In this document: piece by piece, positions 36,326 through 44,879 of the stretch
Position numbering within the stretch: position 1 is the first letter of the stretch
How the letters are laid out: each line of letters begins with the position of its first letter
DNA from: Streptomyces aquilus
GTDB taxonomy: Bacteria; Actinomycetota; Actinomycetes; Streptomycetales; Streptomycetaceae
Assembly: GCF_003955715.1 (NCBI RefSeq)
Contig: NZ_CP034463.1
Coordinates: forward strand, 5,208,001-5,272,000
Reading direction: 5' to 3'
Length of the DNA stretch: 64,000 nt
The notes under the pieces: generated by a model
What the model saw: only the letters and a program-made list of their open reading frames with translations
Told to the model about the DNA's origin: nothing
Database searches by the model: none
Made by a program: the position numbers and the translations under genes

Positions 36326-36493
36326 TGGGCCGGCCGATTTCTTGGACGTGGTGCGGGCGGACGGGGGTGCGGGCGGACGTCGGACGGGCGTCGTGCGGTG
36401 TTGGGCCGCCGCTCATCGTAAGTTCAAAGACCCCCACCCTTCAGAGGGCCCAGCCCGGAAACCGGTTCGATTCCGCCGCGTCCGTGCGGTCGC

Positions 36494-37237
36494 TCACGTC
36501 AGATTCAGGCCACCGTCCAGCACGATCACCTCGCCGGTGAGGTAGCTGCCGGCGATCAGGGCGGCCACCAGGTCGGCCACGTCGGCGGGCCGGGCGGGGC
36601 GGTGCATCGGGGCGCGTTCGCGCCAGAGTTGGTGGGCCTCGGCCCAGTCCCTCGTCATCGGGGTGTCCACCAGACCGGGCGCCACCGCGTTGACCCGGAC
36701 CTCCGGCCCGAGCGCGGCGGCGAGGAGGCGGGTGACGTGGTTCAGCGCGGCCTTGCTCGCCGCGTACGGGACGGACGAGCCCTTGGGGCGCACCCCGGCG
36801 TGGCTGGTGATGTTCACCACGCTGCCGCCGCCGGGTGCCTCGCGGAGCGCCGGGAGCGCCTCCGTGCACAGCACCCAGGGGGCGATCAGGTTGACCTCCA
36901 GCAGCCGGCGCCAGTCCGCCGGGGTCGCGGCGGCCAGGTCGGCGTGCGGGACGGGCCAGCTGATGCCCGCGTTGTTCACCAGGACGTCGAGGCGGCCGAG
37001 GCGGTCGAGGGCGGTCCCCACCAGGGCCCGCGTCTCGTCCTCGACCTCCAGGTCCGCCCGTACGTACGTCCCGCCGAGCTCCGCCGCCAGGGCCTCGCCG
37101 GCGTCGGTGCTGCGCCGCGAGTGCACGACGACCCGCATCCCGTCCCCGGCCAGCCGCCGGGCCACGGCCTCGCCGATGCCGGACGTGGAGCCGGTGACCA
37201 GGGCCACGGGGCAGTCCTGTGCTGCTGCTGTTCCCAT
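36494..37237 (-). CDS. Short-chain dehydrogenase/reductase (SDR)
   Basis: A 247-residue classical SDR with cofactor motif VTGSTSGIGEAVA, NNAGISW, Ser in NITSHAG and catalytic YAASK (YxxxK). Arg at HSRRSTDAG after beta-2 suggests NADPH preference. ATG 37237 follows AGGA at 9 nt; a start at 37255 is possible. It ends IVLDGGLNLT, a common SDR end. Substrate unknown. Confidence 0.88.
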   Translation of the reverse strand: MGTAAAQDCPVALVTGSTSGIGEAVARRLAGDGMRVVVHSRRSTDAGEALAAELGGTYVRADLEVEDETRALVGTALDRLGRLDVLVNNAGISWPVPHADLAAATPADWRRLLEVNLIAPWVLCTEALPALREAPGGGSVVNITSHAGVRPKGSSVPYAASKAALNHVTRLLAAALGPEVRVNAVAPGLVDTPMTRDWAEAHQLWRERAPMHRPARPADVADLVAALIAGSYLTGEVIVLDGGLNLT

Positions 37238-37310
37238 GCGGGTGGATCCTGCCATCGGCGCCGGGCGGCTGCTCGGGCCGGTGGACCGCCGCCGGGGTCC
37301 GGCGGGTCCG

Positions 37311-37517
37311 TCACTTGCCCTCGGCCAGGGTGTGCGCCACCAGCGCGTTCGCGTGGCCGTGGCCCAGGCCGTGCTCCGTCTTGAGCCAGGTGACGAGCTG
37401 CATGTGCCGGGTCAGCGGGGAGCTGCGGATCAGTTCCACCCATTCCTCGATCGGGCGGCCGTACTTCTTCTCGATGGAGGGGAAGTAGCTGGCGGGGCCC
37501 TTCACCGGCTCGGTCAT
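37311..37517 (-). CDS. DUF4287 small protein
   Basis: A 68-residue soluble protein. ATG 37517 stands 10 nt after AAAGGA; a GTG at 37526 would be too near that site. The sequence PASYFPSIEKKYGRPIEEWVELIRSS with HGLGHGHANALVAHTL is the DUF4287 pattern, found alone or beside DUF5655 in actinobacteria. The function is unknown. Upstream of the SDR gene by 74 bp on the same strand, so they may be co-transcribed. Confidence 0.85.
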   Translation of the reverse strand: MTEPVKGPASYFPSIEKKYGRPIEEWVELIRSSPLTRHMQLVTWLKTEHGLGHGHANALVAHTLAEGK

Positions 37518-37589
37518 GTGACTCACGTCCTTTCGTGCCGTCGGTGTCGCCTTCCATGACCGTGGCCGACGGCGGAACTCATCGGTGGG

Positions 37590-38966
37590 TCACCGGTCGT
37601 CTCCGCCCAGCAGTCGGCGGGTTGTCGCCACGCCCCACTGGTCCAGCGACAGCAGCCGGTCGCTCGACGCCATCAGGCCGCCGGTCGCCTCGACGTGTGC
37701 CGCCCAGCGTTCGCGGGTCTCCACGGCCGGGCGGGCCATCAGGCAGTCGGGGTCGTTGACCCAGAGGCGGCCGTGCTGCCACTGGCGTCCGGTGCCGGTG
37801 AACTCGGCCGGGTCCTGGCCGGGTTGGCTGTAGTCGTCGGCCTCGGGGCGGCGGTGCGGGGCCGTGTCCGGGCTGACCCGCATGGCGTCGAAGAGGCCGA
37901 TGGAGGGGAGGATCGGGGCGCCGCAGCCCAGGAGGTAGGCGTCCTCGCCGATCGCCGCACGGATGAGGCGTATGCCGTCCCGGTACGCCGTGAGCGCGTC
38001 CGTGCCGGAGTGCCGCACGCCCTCCAGCGCGTCCACCTCGGAGTGCCCGCCCTCCCGCGCGTCCACCGACGCGTGCCGCACGCCCTCCAGCGCCCCCGCA
38101 TACAGGAAGTCGACCTTGAAGTAGTCGTAGCCCTCGGCGCGCAAGGTCCGGAACACCGACGTCAGGTACTCCGCCGCCTCGGGGTGGGTCGTGTCCAGGA
38201 CGCTCAGGTCGTGGCCCCAGTTGCGGCCGGCGTGCAGGAAGCCGCCGGCGGGGTCCTTCACCAGCCAGTCGGGGTGTTCGGCGGCCAGGTCGCTCGCCGG
38301 GTCGACCAGGAAGGGGGCCGTCCAGATGCCGGCCCGGCGTCCCCGGGCGCGGATGGTGTCGGCGATGCCCGCGCGGGAGCGGAAGCGGCCGGAGAGGGTG
38401 AGCCAGTCGCCGAGGGCCTTCTGGTAGCCGTCGTCGATCTGGACGACCTCGATGGGCAGGTCGAGGGTGTCCATCGCGCGCAGGTTCTCGTGGATGTCGT
38501 CCTCGGTGACCTCGGTGAAGTACTCGTACCAGGAGCACCAGACGGTGGGCGCCGGGCGGGGCGGCCGGACGGCGAGGGACGCGGCCCACTCCTCCAGTAC
38601 CGCCTGGATGCCGGTCCCCGTCCACTCCTTCACCGGGCCGTCGGCGCTCACCTGGGCGACGGCTCCGTCCACGACGAGCCTGATGGACGGGACCTCGCGG
38701 ACCGGGTCGGGGGCCGCCCAGAGGCGGACCGGGGTGCCGTCGCCGGGGTCCAGGGCCAGCAGCCCCTCGCCCTGGAAGGTGCCCTCCGGGACGGTGACGC
38801 CGGGGCGGTAGCAGACGGTCGCCCAGTTGGCGTTGGCCGGGCGGTACGGCTTGTCGCCGAGGGCGTAGCTGCCGCTGGGGCTCCAGGACTGCCAGCCCTC
38901 CTCGTGGACACGGGCGCCGGCCGGGTCCACGGGCACGGAGGCGACCGGGGTGAAGGCGTGGGACAC
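37590..38966 (-). CDS. Glycoside hydrolase family 36-like alpha-galactosidase
   Basis: A 458-residue enzyme. GTG 38966 follows GAAAGAG at 7 nt; an ATG at 39009 is an alternative. A beta-sandwich N-terminus (EEGWQSWSPSGSYALGD) precedes the TIM barrel: TVWCSWYEYFTEVTEDDI, VVQIDDGYQKALGDW, then the nucleophile Asp286 in DYFKVDFLYAG and the acid/base region DAMRVSPDTAP. It would release alpha-galactose from oligosaccharides in the cytoplasm; no signal peptide is seen. Residues 293-324 are three imperfect 10-11-residue repeats not expected in the family. Confidence 0.85.
   Translation of the reverse strand: MSHAFTPVASVPVDPAGARVHEEGWQSWSPSGSYALGDKPYRPANANWATVCYRPGVTVPEGTFQGEGLLALDPGDGTPVRLWAAPDPVREVPSIRLVVDGAVAQVSADGPVKEWTGTGIQAVLEEWAASLAVRPPRPAPTVWCSWYEYFTEVTEDDIHENLRAMDTLDLPIEVVQIDDGYQKALGDWLTLSGRFRSRAGIADTIRARGRRAGIWTAPFLVDPASDLAAEHPDWLVKDPAGGFLHAGRNWGHDLSVLDTTHPEAAEYLTSVFRTLRAEGYDYFKVDFLYAGALEGVRHASVDAREGGHSEVDALEGVRHSGTDALTAYRDGIRLIRAAIGEDAYLLGCGAPILPSIGLFDAMRVSPDTAPHRRPEADDYSQPGQDPAEFTGTGRQWQHGRLWVNDPDCLMARPAVETRERWAAHVEATGGLMASSDRLLSLDQWGVATTRRLLGGDDR
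37995..38090. repeat. Triplicated 30-33-bp unit in the alpha-galactosidase gene
   Basis: Three in-frame units encode LEGVRHASVDA, REGGHSEVDA and LEGVRHSGTDA. A 20-bp block (TGCCGCACGCCCTCCAGCGC) is exact at 38011-38030 and 38074-38093, 63 bp apart. The units follow the catalytic Asp by six residues. Confidence 0.85.
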
Positions 38967-39106
38967 GGTGGTTCTCTTTCGGTTGTGCAGGGCCGAGATG
39001 ATCGGCATGTTCTCACCGGTGGAGATGAGGACGATGGCCCAGCGTGTTCCCGAAGCAGTGCGGCAGGTCGGCAGGTCCGGCCGTCGGACGCCCTGCCGGT
39101 GACCGG

Positions 39107-40882
39107 CTACCCGATCTCGACCTTGTTCGTCTCGCTGACCTGGTCGGTCTCGGAGATCCGCACGGTCGTCCGCATCGTCCAGGTCCCGGCGATGGGCAGG
39201 GTGAAGTCGCTGGTGCCCCAGTAGCCGCCCTGGTCGGTGAGCCGGGCGTCGAGGGGGCCGATGTCCTGGGACGGCAGGGTGAAGGTCAGCCGCAGCTCGG
39301 GGACGGTCGCGAAACCGCCGTCGGCGCCGTAGACGATCGCCTGCACCTGGTTCTGGCCGACCCGGCCCGGGTCGAGGGTGATCTGCACGGTGCCGCGTCC
39401 GGCGGGGCCCATGTCGAAGGGCACGTTCGTGACCGAGGCGACGGGCAGTCCGCCGCCCGGGGTCGCCGTGGCCGCATCCTCCGCCGCCCGCCCGGGCAGC
39501 GTGCCGGTCAGCACGGTCGTGAGGACCAGCACCACGACACCCACGGTGATCTCGACGGCCACGGACCGCCGCAGCCCGCGCCGGTACCCGTCGTCGCCGG
39601 GGGCGTCCGCGGTCTTCTCGGGCGCGGGCAGCGGCGGCCCGCCCACCGGCTCGGGCACCCGCTCCCGCTCCTTTACGACGCTCTCGGCGTCCACCGTGAC
39701 CAGCCGTGCCGTCCACTGCCGTGACAGCCCGGCCGCGCCGAGCAGCACGAGCACCGCCGCGAGCTTGAAGAGCAGGAGACGGCCGTACGACGTCCCCGTC
39801 AGCGCCGCCCAGGAGCCGAGGCCGCGCCAGGACTGGTAGACGCCGGTCACGACCAGGACGGTCACACAGGCGAAGGCGAGGCGGGAGAAGCGGGCGACCG
39901 TGGCGGCCTCGACGACGGGGGCCCGGTACAGGGTGGTGACCAGGGCGGTGAGGCCGCCCAGCCAGGCCGCCATCGCGAGGACGTGCAGCACGGAGGCGGT
40001 CATCGCCACCGGCACCTGGATCCCGGCGGAGGCGTGCTCACCGGCGGCCCAGGTGAGGGCGAGGGCGACGGCGAGGACACCGCCGGCGATCCGGGTGCCC
40101 TTGGCGCTCCACGCCTTGCGCACCCAGCGCAGGTACAGCGCGGTGAGCGCGAGCAGCGCCAGCCGGGCGAGGAGGACCTGCCCGGGACGGGTCGTCAGCG
40201 TCCGGTCGAAGCCGTCGAGGGCCGGGGCCGTGCCCGTCTCGTACGAGGCCCGCAGCAGCAGCTGGGCGACGGTCGCGGCGGCCAGGATCCCCCAGCCCGC
40301 CCACAGCAGCCGGGGCAGCACGGTCGCGTCCGCGGGGCGGCAGGCGGCGAGGAAGACGGCCGTGCCGATGAGGAGGGCGGCGGCGAGATAGGCGAGATAG
40401 CGGGCGATGTTGTAGAGCGTGGCCGTCGTCGGGTTCTCCACCGGGCCGGGGTCCACGACCGCCGAGGTGACCGAGGGCTTGCCCACCGAGAACGTGAACG
40501 CGCCCGACACCGGGTGGCTGTCCGCCGAGACGACCCGCCAGGCCACGGTGAAGGTGCCCTCGCCGAGACCCTTCGCGGGCAGCGTCACGCGGGCCGTGTC
40601 GGAGCGGCCCGGCACATGCTCGGGTTCGCCGGTGCGGACCCGCCGGTTGTCCGGGTCCAGGACGCGGAAGGAGTCGTCGAGCAGGCCGACGGACTCGGTG
40701 AAGGTCAGGGTGAGATGGCGGGGCGCGGACTTGAGGACGCTTCCGTCCTCGGGGTCGCAGGCGCGGAGGGCGGCGTGGGCGGACGCGGGTCCCGCACCGC
40801 CGAAGAGGAGCAGGACCAGCACGGTGCCCAGCAGCACCAGCCCTTGAAATCGCCGCCGTCCTCGGCCACCGTCACGCTCCAC
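39107..40882 (-). CDS. CopC-CopD fusion copper transport/resistance protein
   Basis: A 591-residue protein. GTG 40882 is preceded by GGAG at 7 nt; the open frame reaches 40942 without a ribosome site. A signal peptide (to about residue 35) ends ASA-H, leaving His36 as the free N-terminal residue that binds Cu(II) in CopC. The CopC domain runs to about 130 and includes HPVSGAFTFSVG. Then eight membrane helices make the CopD domain (about 155-450), and a C-terminal periplasmic-type YtkA-like domain starts near FDMGPAGRGTVQITL. It probably imports or handles copper at the membrane. It lies 60 bp after an SDR gene in an iron-box-led run of genes. Confidence 0.88.
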   Translation of the reverse strand: MERDGGRGRRRFQGLVLLGTVLVLLLFGGAGPASAHAALRACDPEDGSVLKSAPRHLTLTFTESVGLLDDSFRVLDPDNRRVRTGEPEHVPGRSDTARVTLPAKGLGEGTFTVAWRVVSADSHPVSGAFTFSVGKPSVTSAVVDPGPVENPTTATLYNIARYLAYLAAALLIGTAVFLAACRPADATVLPRLLWAGWGILAAATVAQLLLRASYETGTAPALDGFDRTLTTRPGQVLLARLALLALTALYLRWVRKAWSAKGTRIAGGVLAVALALTWAAGEHASAGIQVPVAMTASVLHVLAMAAWLGGLTALVTTLYRAPVVEAATVARFSRLAFACVTVLVVTGVYQSWRGLGSWAALTGTSYGRLLLFKLAAVLVLLGAAGLSRQWTARLVTVDAESVVKERERVPEPVGGPPLPAPEKTADAPGDDGYRRGLRRSVAVEITVGVVVLVLTTVLTGTLPGRAAEDAATATPGGGLPVASVTNVPFDMGPAGRGTVQITLDPGRVGQNQVQAIVYGADGGFATVPELRLTFTLPSQDIGPLDARLTDQGGYWGTSDFTLPIAGTWTMRTTVRISETDQVSETNKVEIG

Positions 40883-40942
40883 GTCAGTACTCCGCTCCGT
40901 GCCGCCGCTCCGGGACATGTACGTACGCGAGCCGCGGAACAC

Positions 40943-41701
40943 TCACCAGGTCGGGCGCGCCGACACCCCGCCGTCGACGACCAGGTCCTGCCCGGTGATC
41001 CAGGAGGCGAGCGGGGAGGCGAGGAAGGCGCAGGCGTCGCCGATGTCCTCGGGGCGGCCCAACCGGCCCAGGGGAGCGGCCTGTTCCCAGCGCCGCACGC
41101 CCTCCGGCCAGGCCTCGGCCAGCCCGTCCCGGTCGATCAGGCCCGGGGAGACGCTGTTGACGCGGATGCCGCGCGGCCCGTACTCCAGGGCGGCGGACCG
41201 TGCGTGCATGACGACGGCGGCCTTCGCGGCGGAGTAGTGGGCGTGCCCGGCGGCGGGGGCGTGGGCCTCGATCGAGGCGATGTGCGTGACGGACCCGCCC
41301 CCCTCCATCGCCTCGGCCGCCGCCTGCGTGCACGCGAACACGCTCGACAGGTTGGCGTCCACGACCTCCCGCCACTCCTCGGCGGTCATCCCGGGCAGCC
41401 CCTGGACCGGTTGCACACCCGCGTTGTTGACCAGCGCGTCCAACCGCCCGCCACCCCACTCGGCGGCCTCCCGGACCAGCCGCCGGCACTCCTCCTCGTC
41501 CCGCAGCTCGGCCCGCAGCACGACGGCCCGGGCCCCCGTCTCCCGTACCCGCGCCGCCACTTCCTCCGCCGCCGTCACCGACGTACGGCAGTGGACCGCG
41601 ACCGCCGCCGCGCCCCGTTCGGCGAACCGCAGGGCGATGCCCCGGCCGATGCCGCCGCCCGCGCCGGTAACCAGGGCGACCTGTCCTTCGAGGAGTCTCA
41701 T
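40943..41701 (-). CDS. Short-chain dehydrogenase/reductase (SDR)
   Basis: A 252-residue classical SDR. ATG 41701 overlaps the preceding cupin stop (ATGA). Motifs are VTGAGGGIGRGIA, NNAGVQPV, Ser in THIASIEAHA and catalytic HYSAAK (YxxxK). The end VVDGGVSARPTW is typical. Translational coupling places it in the acylase-acetyltransferase-cupin operon; the substrate is unknown. Confidence 0.88.
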   Translation of the reverse strand: MRLLEGQVALVTGAGGGIGRGIALRFAERGAAAVAVHCRTSVTAAEEVAARVRETGARAVVLRAELRDEEECRRLVREAAEWGGGRLDALVNNAGVQPVQGLPGMTAEEWREVVDANLSSVFACTQAAAEAMEGGGSVTHIASIEAHAPAAGHAHYSAAKAAVVMHARSAALEYGPRGIRVNSVSPGLIDRDGLAEAWPEGVRRWEQAAPLGRLGRPEDIGDACAFLASPLASWITGQDLVVDGGVSARPTW

Positions 41702-42165
41702 GGACGGCACAGTCCCGCGATCCGGTCGGCCTGGGCGGGATAACGCGCCAGCAGCGTCTCCGGGTCGCCGTGCTCGTACCCCCCGTAGGTGAACCCCGGA
41801 GCCATCGTGCACCCGAAGAACGTCCAGGCGCCGAGGCTGCGGCCGCCCATCCAGGTGCCGGCGGGGACGGTCAGCTGCACCGACTGTCCGGCGAGGACGT
41901 CCGGGCCGAGGACCGCCGTGCGGGACGTGCCGTCGGGGGCGAGCAGGAGCAGTTCCAGGGGGTCGCCGAGGTAGTGGTGCCAGATCTCGTCGGCGGGCAG
42001 GCGGTGCAGGGCCGAGTAGTCGTCCGCGGTGAGGAGGGCGACGATGGCCGTGCCCTCCGGGCCGCCGTCCGCGCGCTCGGGCCCCTCCCAGGTGCGGCGG
42101 AACAGGCCTCCTTCGCGCGGGATCGGTTCCAGTCCGTAGTGGGCGACGAGGTCATCCGGGGTCAC
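41698..42165 (-). CDS. Cupin domain protein (DUF985)
   Basis: A 155-residue cupin. Its GTG start overlaps the acetyltransferase stop (GTGA), and its stop overlaps the SDR start. The cupin core shows EIWHHYLGDPLELLLLAPDG with the metal-type His residues, and PAGTWMGGRSLGAWTFFGCTMAPGF, where TMAPGF is the DUF985 signature. Members bind small sugars or metals and few are characterised. Confidence 0.88.
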   Translation of the reverse strand: MTPDDLVAHYGLEPIPREGGLFRRTWEGPERADGGPEGTAIVALLTADDYSALHRLPADEIWHHYLGDPLELLLLAPDGTSRTAVLGPDVLAGQSVQLTVPAGTWMGGRSLGAWTFFGCTMAPGFTYGGYEHGDPETLLARYPAQADRIAGLCRP

Positions 42166-42758
42166 CCGGGGAACACTACCTCCCGGTGCAGGAAGGCCAG
42201 TTGGGCATGCTTCTCGGGCAGATACACGTCCGGGAGGTCGATCTCCGGCAGCACGACCCGCTCCCCCGCCACGAACCCCTGCCGCAGGAAGCGGGCGATC
42301 GCCTTCTCGTTGCGCACGTCGGGATCGACGACGACCCGGCGACGGTCGAGGACCACCAGGACGTAATGCGCGACGGCGCCCAGCAGCGCCGCCGACCAGC
42401 CGGAGCGGGCGCCCGAGGTGGGGTCGGCGGGCCCGAGGAGCAGGTGGACGCCGATGTCGCCGGCCTGCACGGCGTAGCACTCGCTGACCCGGTCGGCCTC
42501 GGGCTCGTAGGTCTGGAGCAGGCCGACCGGTTCGCCGTCCTTCTCCAGGAGGTAGGCGTGGTGGGTGTCGAGGGTGTCCATGTGGGCGTAGATGTCGGCC
42601 ACTTGGTCCTGGGTGAGCCCGTTCATGCCCCAGAAGGCGGCGCGTTCCTCACGGACCCAGCCGTGCACCAGCCCGGCGTCGGCCTCGGCGTCGAGCCGGC
42701 GGACGGCGACGGTGCCGAAGCCGTCGACGTCCTGCTGGTGCACATAGAGGTCAGACAT
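42162..42758 (-). CDS. Siderophore-biosynthesis-type GNAT acetyltransferase (AlcB/IucB-like)
   Basis: A 198-residue acyltransferase. ATG 42758 follows AAGGAGAG, a strong ribosome site, and overlaps the acylase stop by 8 nt. FWGMNGLTQDQVADIYAHM and DIGVHLLLGP with RVVVDPDVRNEKAIARFLRQGF match the AlcB/IucB/RhbD group, which acylate N-hydroxy amines of hydroxamate siderophores. An iron box heads the operon, which supports a siderophore role. Acetyl-CoA as donor is expected from the family, not shown. Confidence 0.85.
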   Translation of the reverse strand: MSDLYVHQQDVDGFGTVAVRRLDAEADAGLVHGWVREERAAFWGMNGLTQDQVADIYAHMDTLDTHHAYLLEKDGEPVGLLQTYEPEADRVSECYAVQAGDIGVHLLLGPADPTSGARSGWSAALLGAVAHYVLVVLDRRRVVVDPDVRNEKAIARFLRQGFVAGERVVLPEIDLPDVYLPEKHAQLAFLHREVVFPG

Positions 42759-44802
42759 CGCTCTCCTTGCTGAGCTGTTCGAAGTCGGTGACGACCGGGA
42801 CCAGGTCGCCGCCGAGCCACAGGGGCTGTTGATCACGGTGGTGGGGCGAGCCGGGCACCCCGCAGGCGCCGAACGGCACCACCCAGCGGCTGTCCGCACG
42901 CCGGGCCAGGTCCCAGACGTACCGCGCGGCGGGTCCGCGCGCGGCCAGGTCGGTCAGCCCCGGGAGCGCCGAGGTGCACAGCACGCAGTCGTGGTCACCG
43001 GAGAGCCCCGGTGCGTCGTACGACGGGTCCGGCAGCGCCCGCCACGGCACCAGGCGGTGCGTCTCGCCCCACGTCGTGGCCGACCCCGCCAGGGCCACCT
43101 CCTCGACGGCCGCACGCACCTCGGCCGGCCGGTCGATGCCGTACAACTCCTCGGCCCGCAGCAGGTGTTCGAGCGCGTAGCCGATGCGCGGGGTGAGCGC
43201 GAGCCAGGGCAGGAGGACCTCCGGGTAGGCGGGCGGGGTGGTGAGCGCGGCGAAGGCGGGGTGCGCGGCGAGCCGTCGTACGAGTGCGGTGCGCACCGCC
43301 GCGAACAGCGCCGCGGCCGAACTGTCCGCGTCCATACGGCGGTTCCAGGCGAGGAGGGTCGCCCTGAGCTCGGTGGCCGCCGGGCTCAGGTCCGTGAGGG
43401 CCGCCAGGTGGTCCAACAGGGGCCCGGCGGAGGCGAGATGGGTGTCCATGTGGATGGCCGGCATGTCGGCGGCCGTCCACTTCTCCTTCCCGGCGAGCAG
43501 TTCGGCGATGCGGTCGGCGCGGTGCGGCGGCGCGAACTCGACGCCGAGCGGTGCGGCCGGGCCGCGCTGGTTGGCCATCACGGCGACGCCGTCGGTGAGG
43601 CCGGCGCGGGGCATGTCGTGCCAGCCGGTCCACTCGTGCCCGGCCTCCCAGGCGGGCACCACCCGGGTGCGGTTGGCGGTGGACCGTACCGGCACCCGGC
43701 CCGCGACGCGGTGCAGCAGCCCGCCCTCGGTGTCGGCGGCCTGCACGACGTTGACCGGCTCGGCCCACTGGTCGAAGGCCCGGTCGACGTCCGCGATCCG
43801 GCGGGCGCGCAGCAGGGGGAGGAGGGTGCTGAAGCCCAGGTCGCCGGTGACCCGGGGCGGGGTGCGCAGGCTGAGGGCGAGCGGGGTGCCGTCGTCGAGG
43901 CCTTCCGGGCCGCCGGCGATCACCGGGCCGCGCGCGGTCTCGATGACCTCGACCTCCACCGGTTCCTCGCCCGCGATCGCGATGGTCTCGGTGTGCCGGG
44001 AGGCGCGCCGCCATGTCCCGTCCGGGTCGAGGGCTTCCACCCCGGCCCCGGTGCGGCGCAGCTTCTCGCGGTAGAGGTCCTGGTAGTCGGCCATGGCGTT
44101 GGTGATGGCCCAGGCGACCGTGCCGGTGTGACCGAAGTGGGCGATGCCGGGGACGCCGGGCACGGCGAGTCCGATGACGTCGAACTCCGGGCAGGACAGG
44201 TGGATCTGCTGGTAGACGCCGGGGTCCTCGATGAAGCGGTGCGGGTCGCCGGCGATGACGGCCCGGCCGGTCGCGGTCCGCTCGCCGCTCACCAGCCAGC
44301 CGTTGCTGCCGGACGTGCCGGGGCCGTCGGTGGCGAACAGTCCTACGGCCTCCTCCCCGAGGTGCCGGACGGCCTGCTCGCGCCAGAGCTTCGCCGGGAA
44401 GCCCGCGAAGAGGACGTGGGTGGCGAGCCAGACGCCGAGCGGGGTCCAGGGCTCCCAGCGGCCGGGGGCGCCGAGCGGGAGTTCGGCGCCGGTGAGGCCT
44501 TCGTTGACGCCGTCGACGTACGCCCGTACCCAGTCGGCCGTCTCGGGGTCTTTCACGGAGAGGTCGGCGAAGCAGCGTCTCGCGGTGTCGTCGAGGCGGG
44601 CGCGTCTGACGAAGCGGTCCCAGGGGAGGGCGTCGACGCCGAGGACGGCGGCCGAGGTGCCGCGGGCGCGGTGCCGTTCGACCTCCAGCTGCCAGGCGCG
44701 GTCGCGGGCGGTGACCAGACCCTGGGCACGGGCGAGTGCGCGCACGCCGTCCGCCCGCAGATGCGGGATGCCCCAGGCATCTCGGTAGATCTCGGCGCTC
44801 AC
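42751..44802 (-). CDS. Penicillin-acylase-family Ntn-hydrolase
   Basis: A 683-residue precursor that should self-cleave to two chains. The beta-chain N-terminus is Ser166 in GTSGSNGW, matching the SNxW of penicillin acylase and PvdQ. Other marks are IYRDAWGIPHLRA at the N-terminus, GIAHFGHTGTVAWAITN and NQRGPAAPLGVEF. It has no signal peptide, so it should be cytoplasmic. GTG 44802 lies 20 nt from a perfect iron box. By analogy with PvdQ, which deacylates pyoverdine precursors, it may remove an acyl group from a siderophore; this is inference. Confidence 0.88.
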   Translation of the reverse strand: MSAEIYRDAWGIPHLRADGVRALARAQGLVTARDRAWQLEVERHRARGTSAAVLGVDALPWDRFVRRARLDDTARRCFADLSVKDPETADWVRAYVDGVNEGLTGAELPLGAPGRWEPWTPLGVWLATHVLFAGFPAKLWREQAVRHLGEEAVGLFATDGPGTSGSNGWLVSGERTATGRAVIAGDPHRFIEDPGVYQQIHLSCPEFDVIGLAVPGVPGIAHFGHTGTVAWAITNAMADYQDLYREKLRRTGAGVEALDPDGTWRRASRHTETIAIAGEEPVEVEVIETARGPVIAGGPEGLDDGTPLALSLRTPPRVTGDLGFSTLLPLLRARRIADVDRAFDQWAEPVNVVQAADTEGGLLHRVAGRVPVRSTANRTRVVPAWEAGHEWTGWHDMPRAGLTDGVAVMANQRGPAAPLGVEFAPPHRADRIAELLAGKEKWTAADMPAIHMDTHLASAGPLLDHLAALTDLSPAATELRATLLAWNRRMDADSSAAALFAAVRTALVRRLAAHPAFAALTTPPAYPEVLLPWLALTPRIGYALEHLLRAEELYGIDRPAEVRAAVEEVALAGSATTWGETHRLVPWRALPDPSYDAPGLSGDHDCVLCTSALPGLTDLAARGPAARYVWDLARRADSRWVVPFGACGVPGSPHHRDQQPLWLGGDLVPVVTDFEQLSKESDV

Positions 44803-44821
44803 TCTGCGGCTCTCCCGTGCT

Positions 44822-44840
44822 TTAGGTTAGGCTCACCTAA
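44822..44840. promoter_or_regulatory. Iron box (DmdR/DtxR operator)
   Basis: TTAGGTTAGGCTCACCTAA is a full match to the 19-bp iron box bound by DmdR1/IdeR/DtxR-Fe(II) in actinobacteria. It lies between the divergent acylase (start 44802) and siderophore-interacting protein (start 44880), so iron should repress both. Confidence 0.95.
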
Positions 44841-44879
44841 GTATGTCGGGTGGAATCGTACGCGAGGGGTGAAGAGGCG

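Noticed and set aside
37995..38090. CRISPR-like spaced repeats
   Set aside because: Units are in frame within a coding sequence, with no spacers of constant length and no cas genes.
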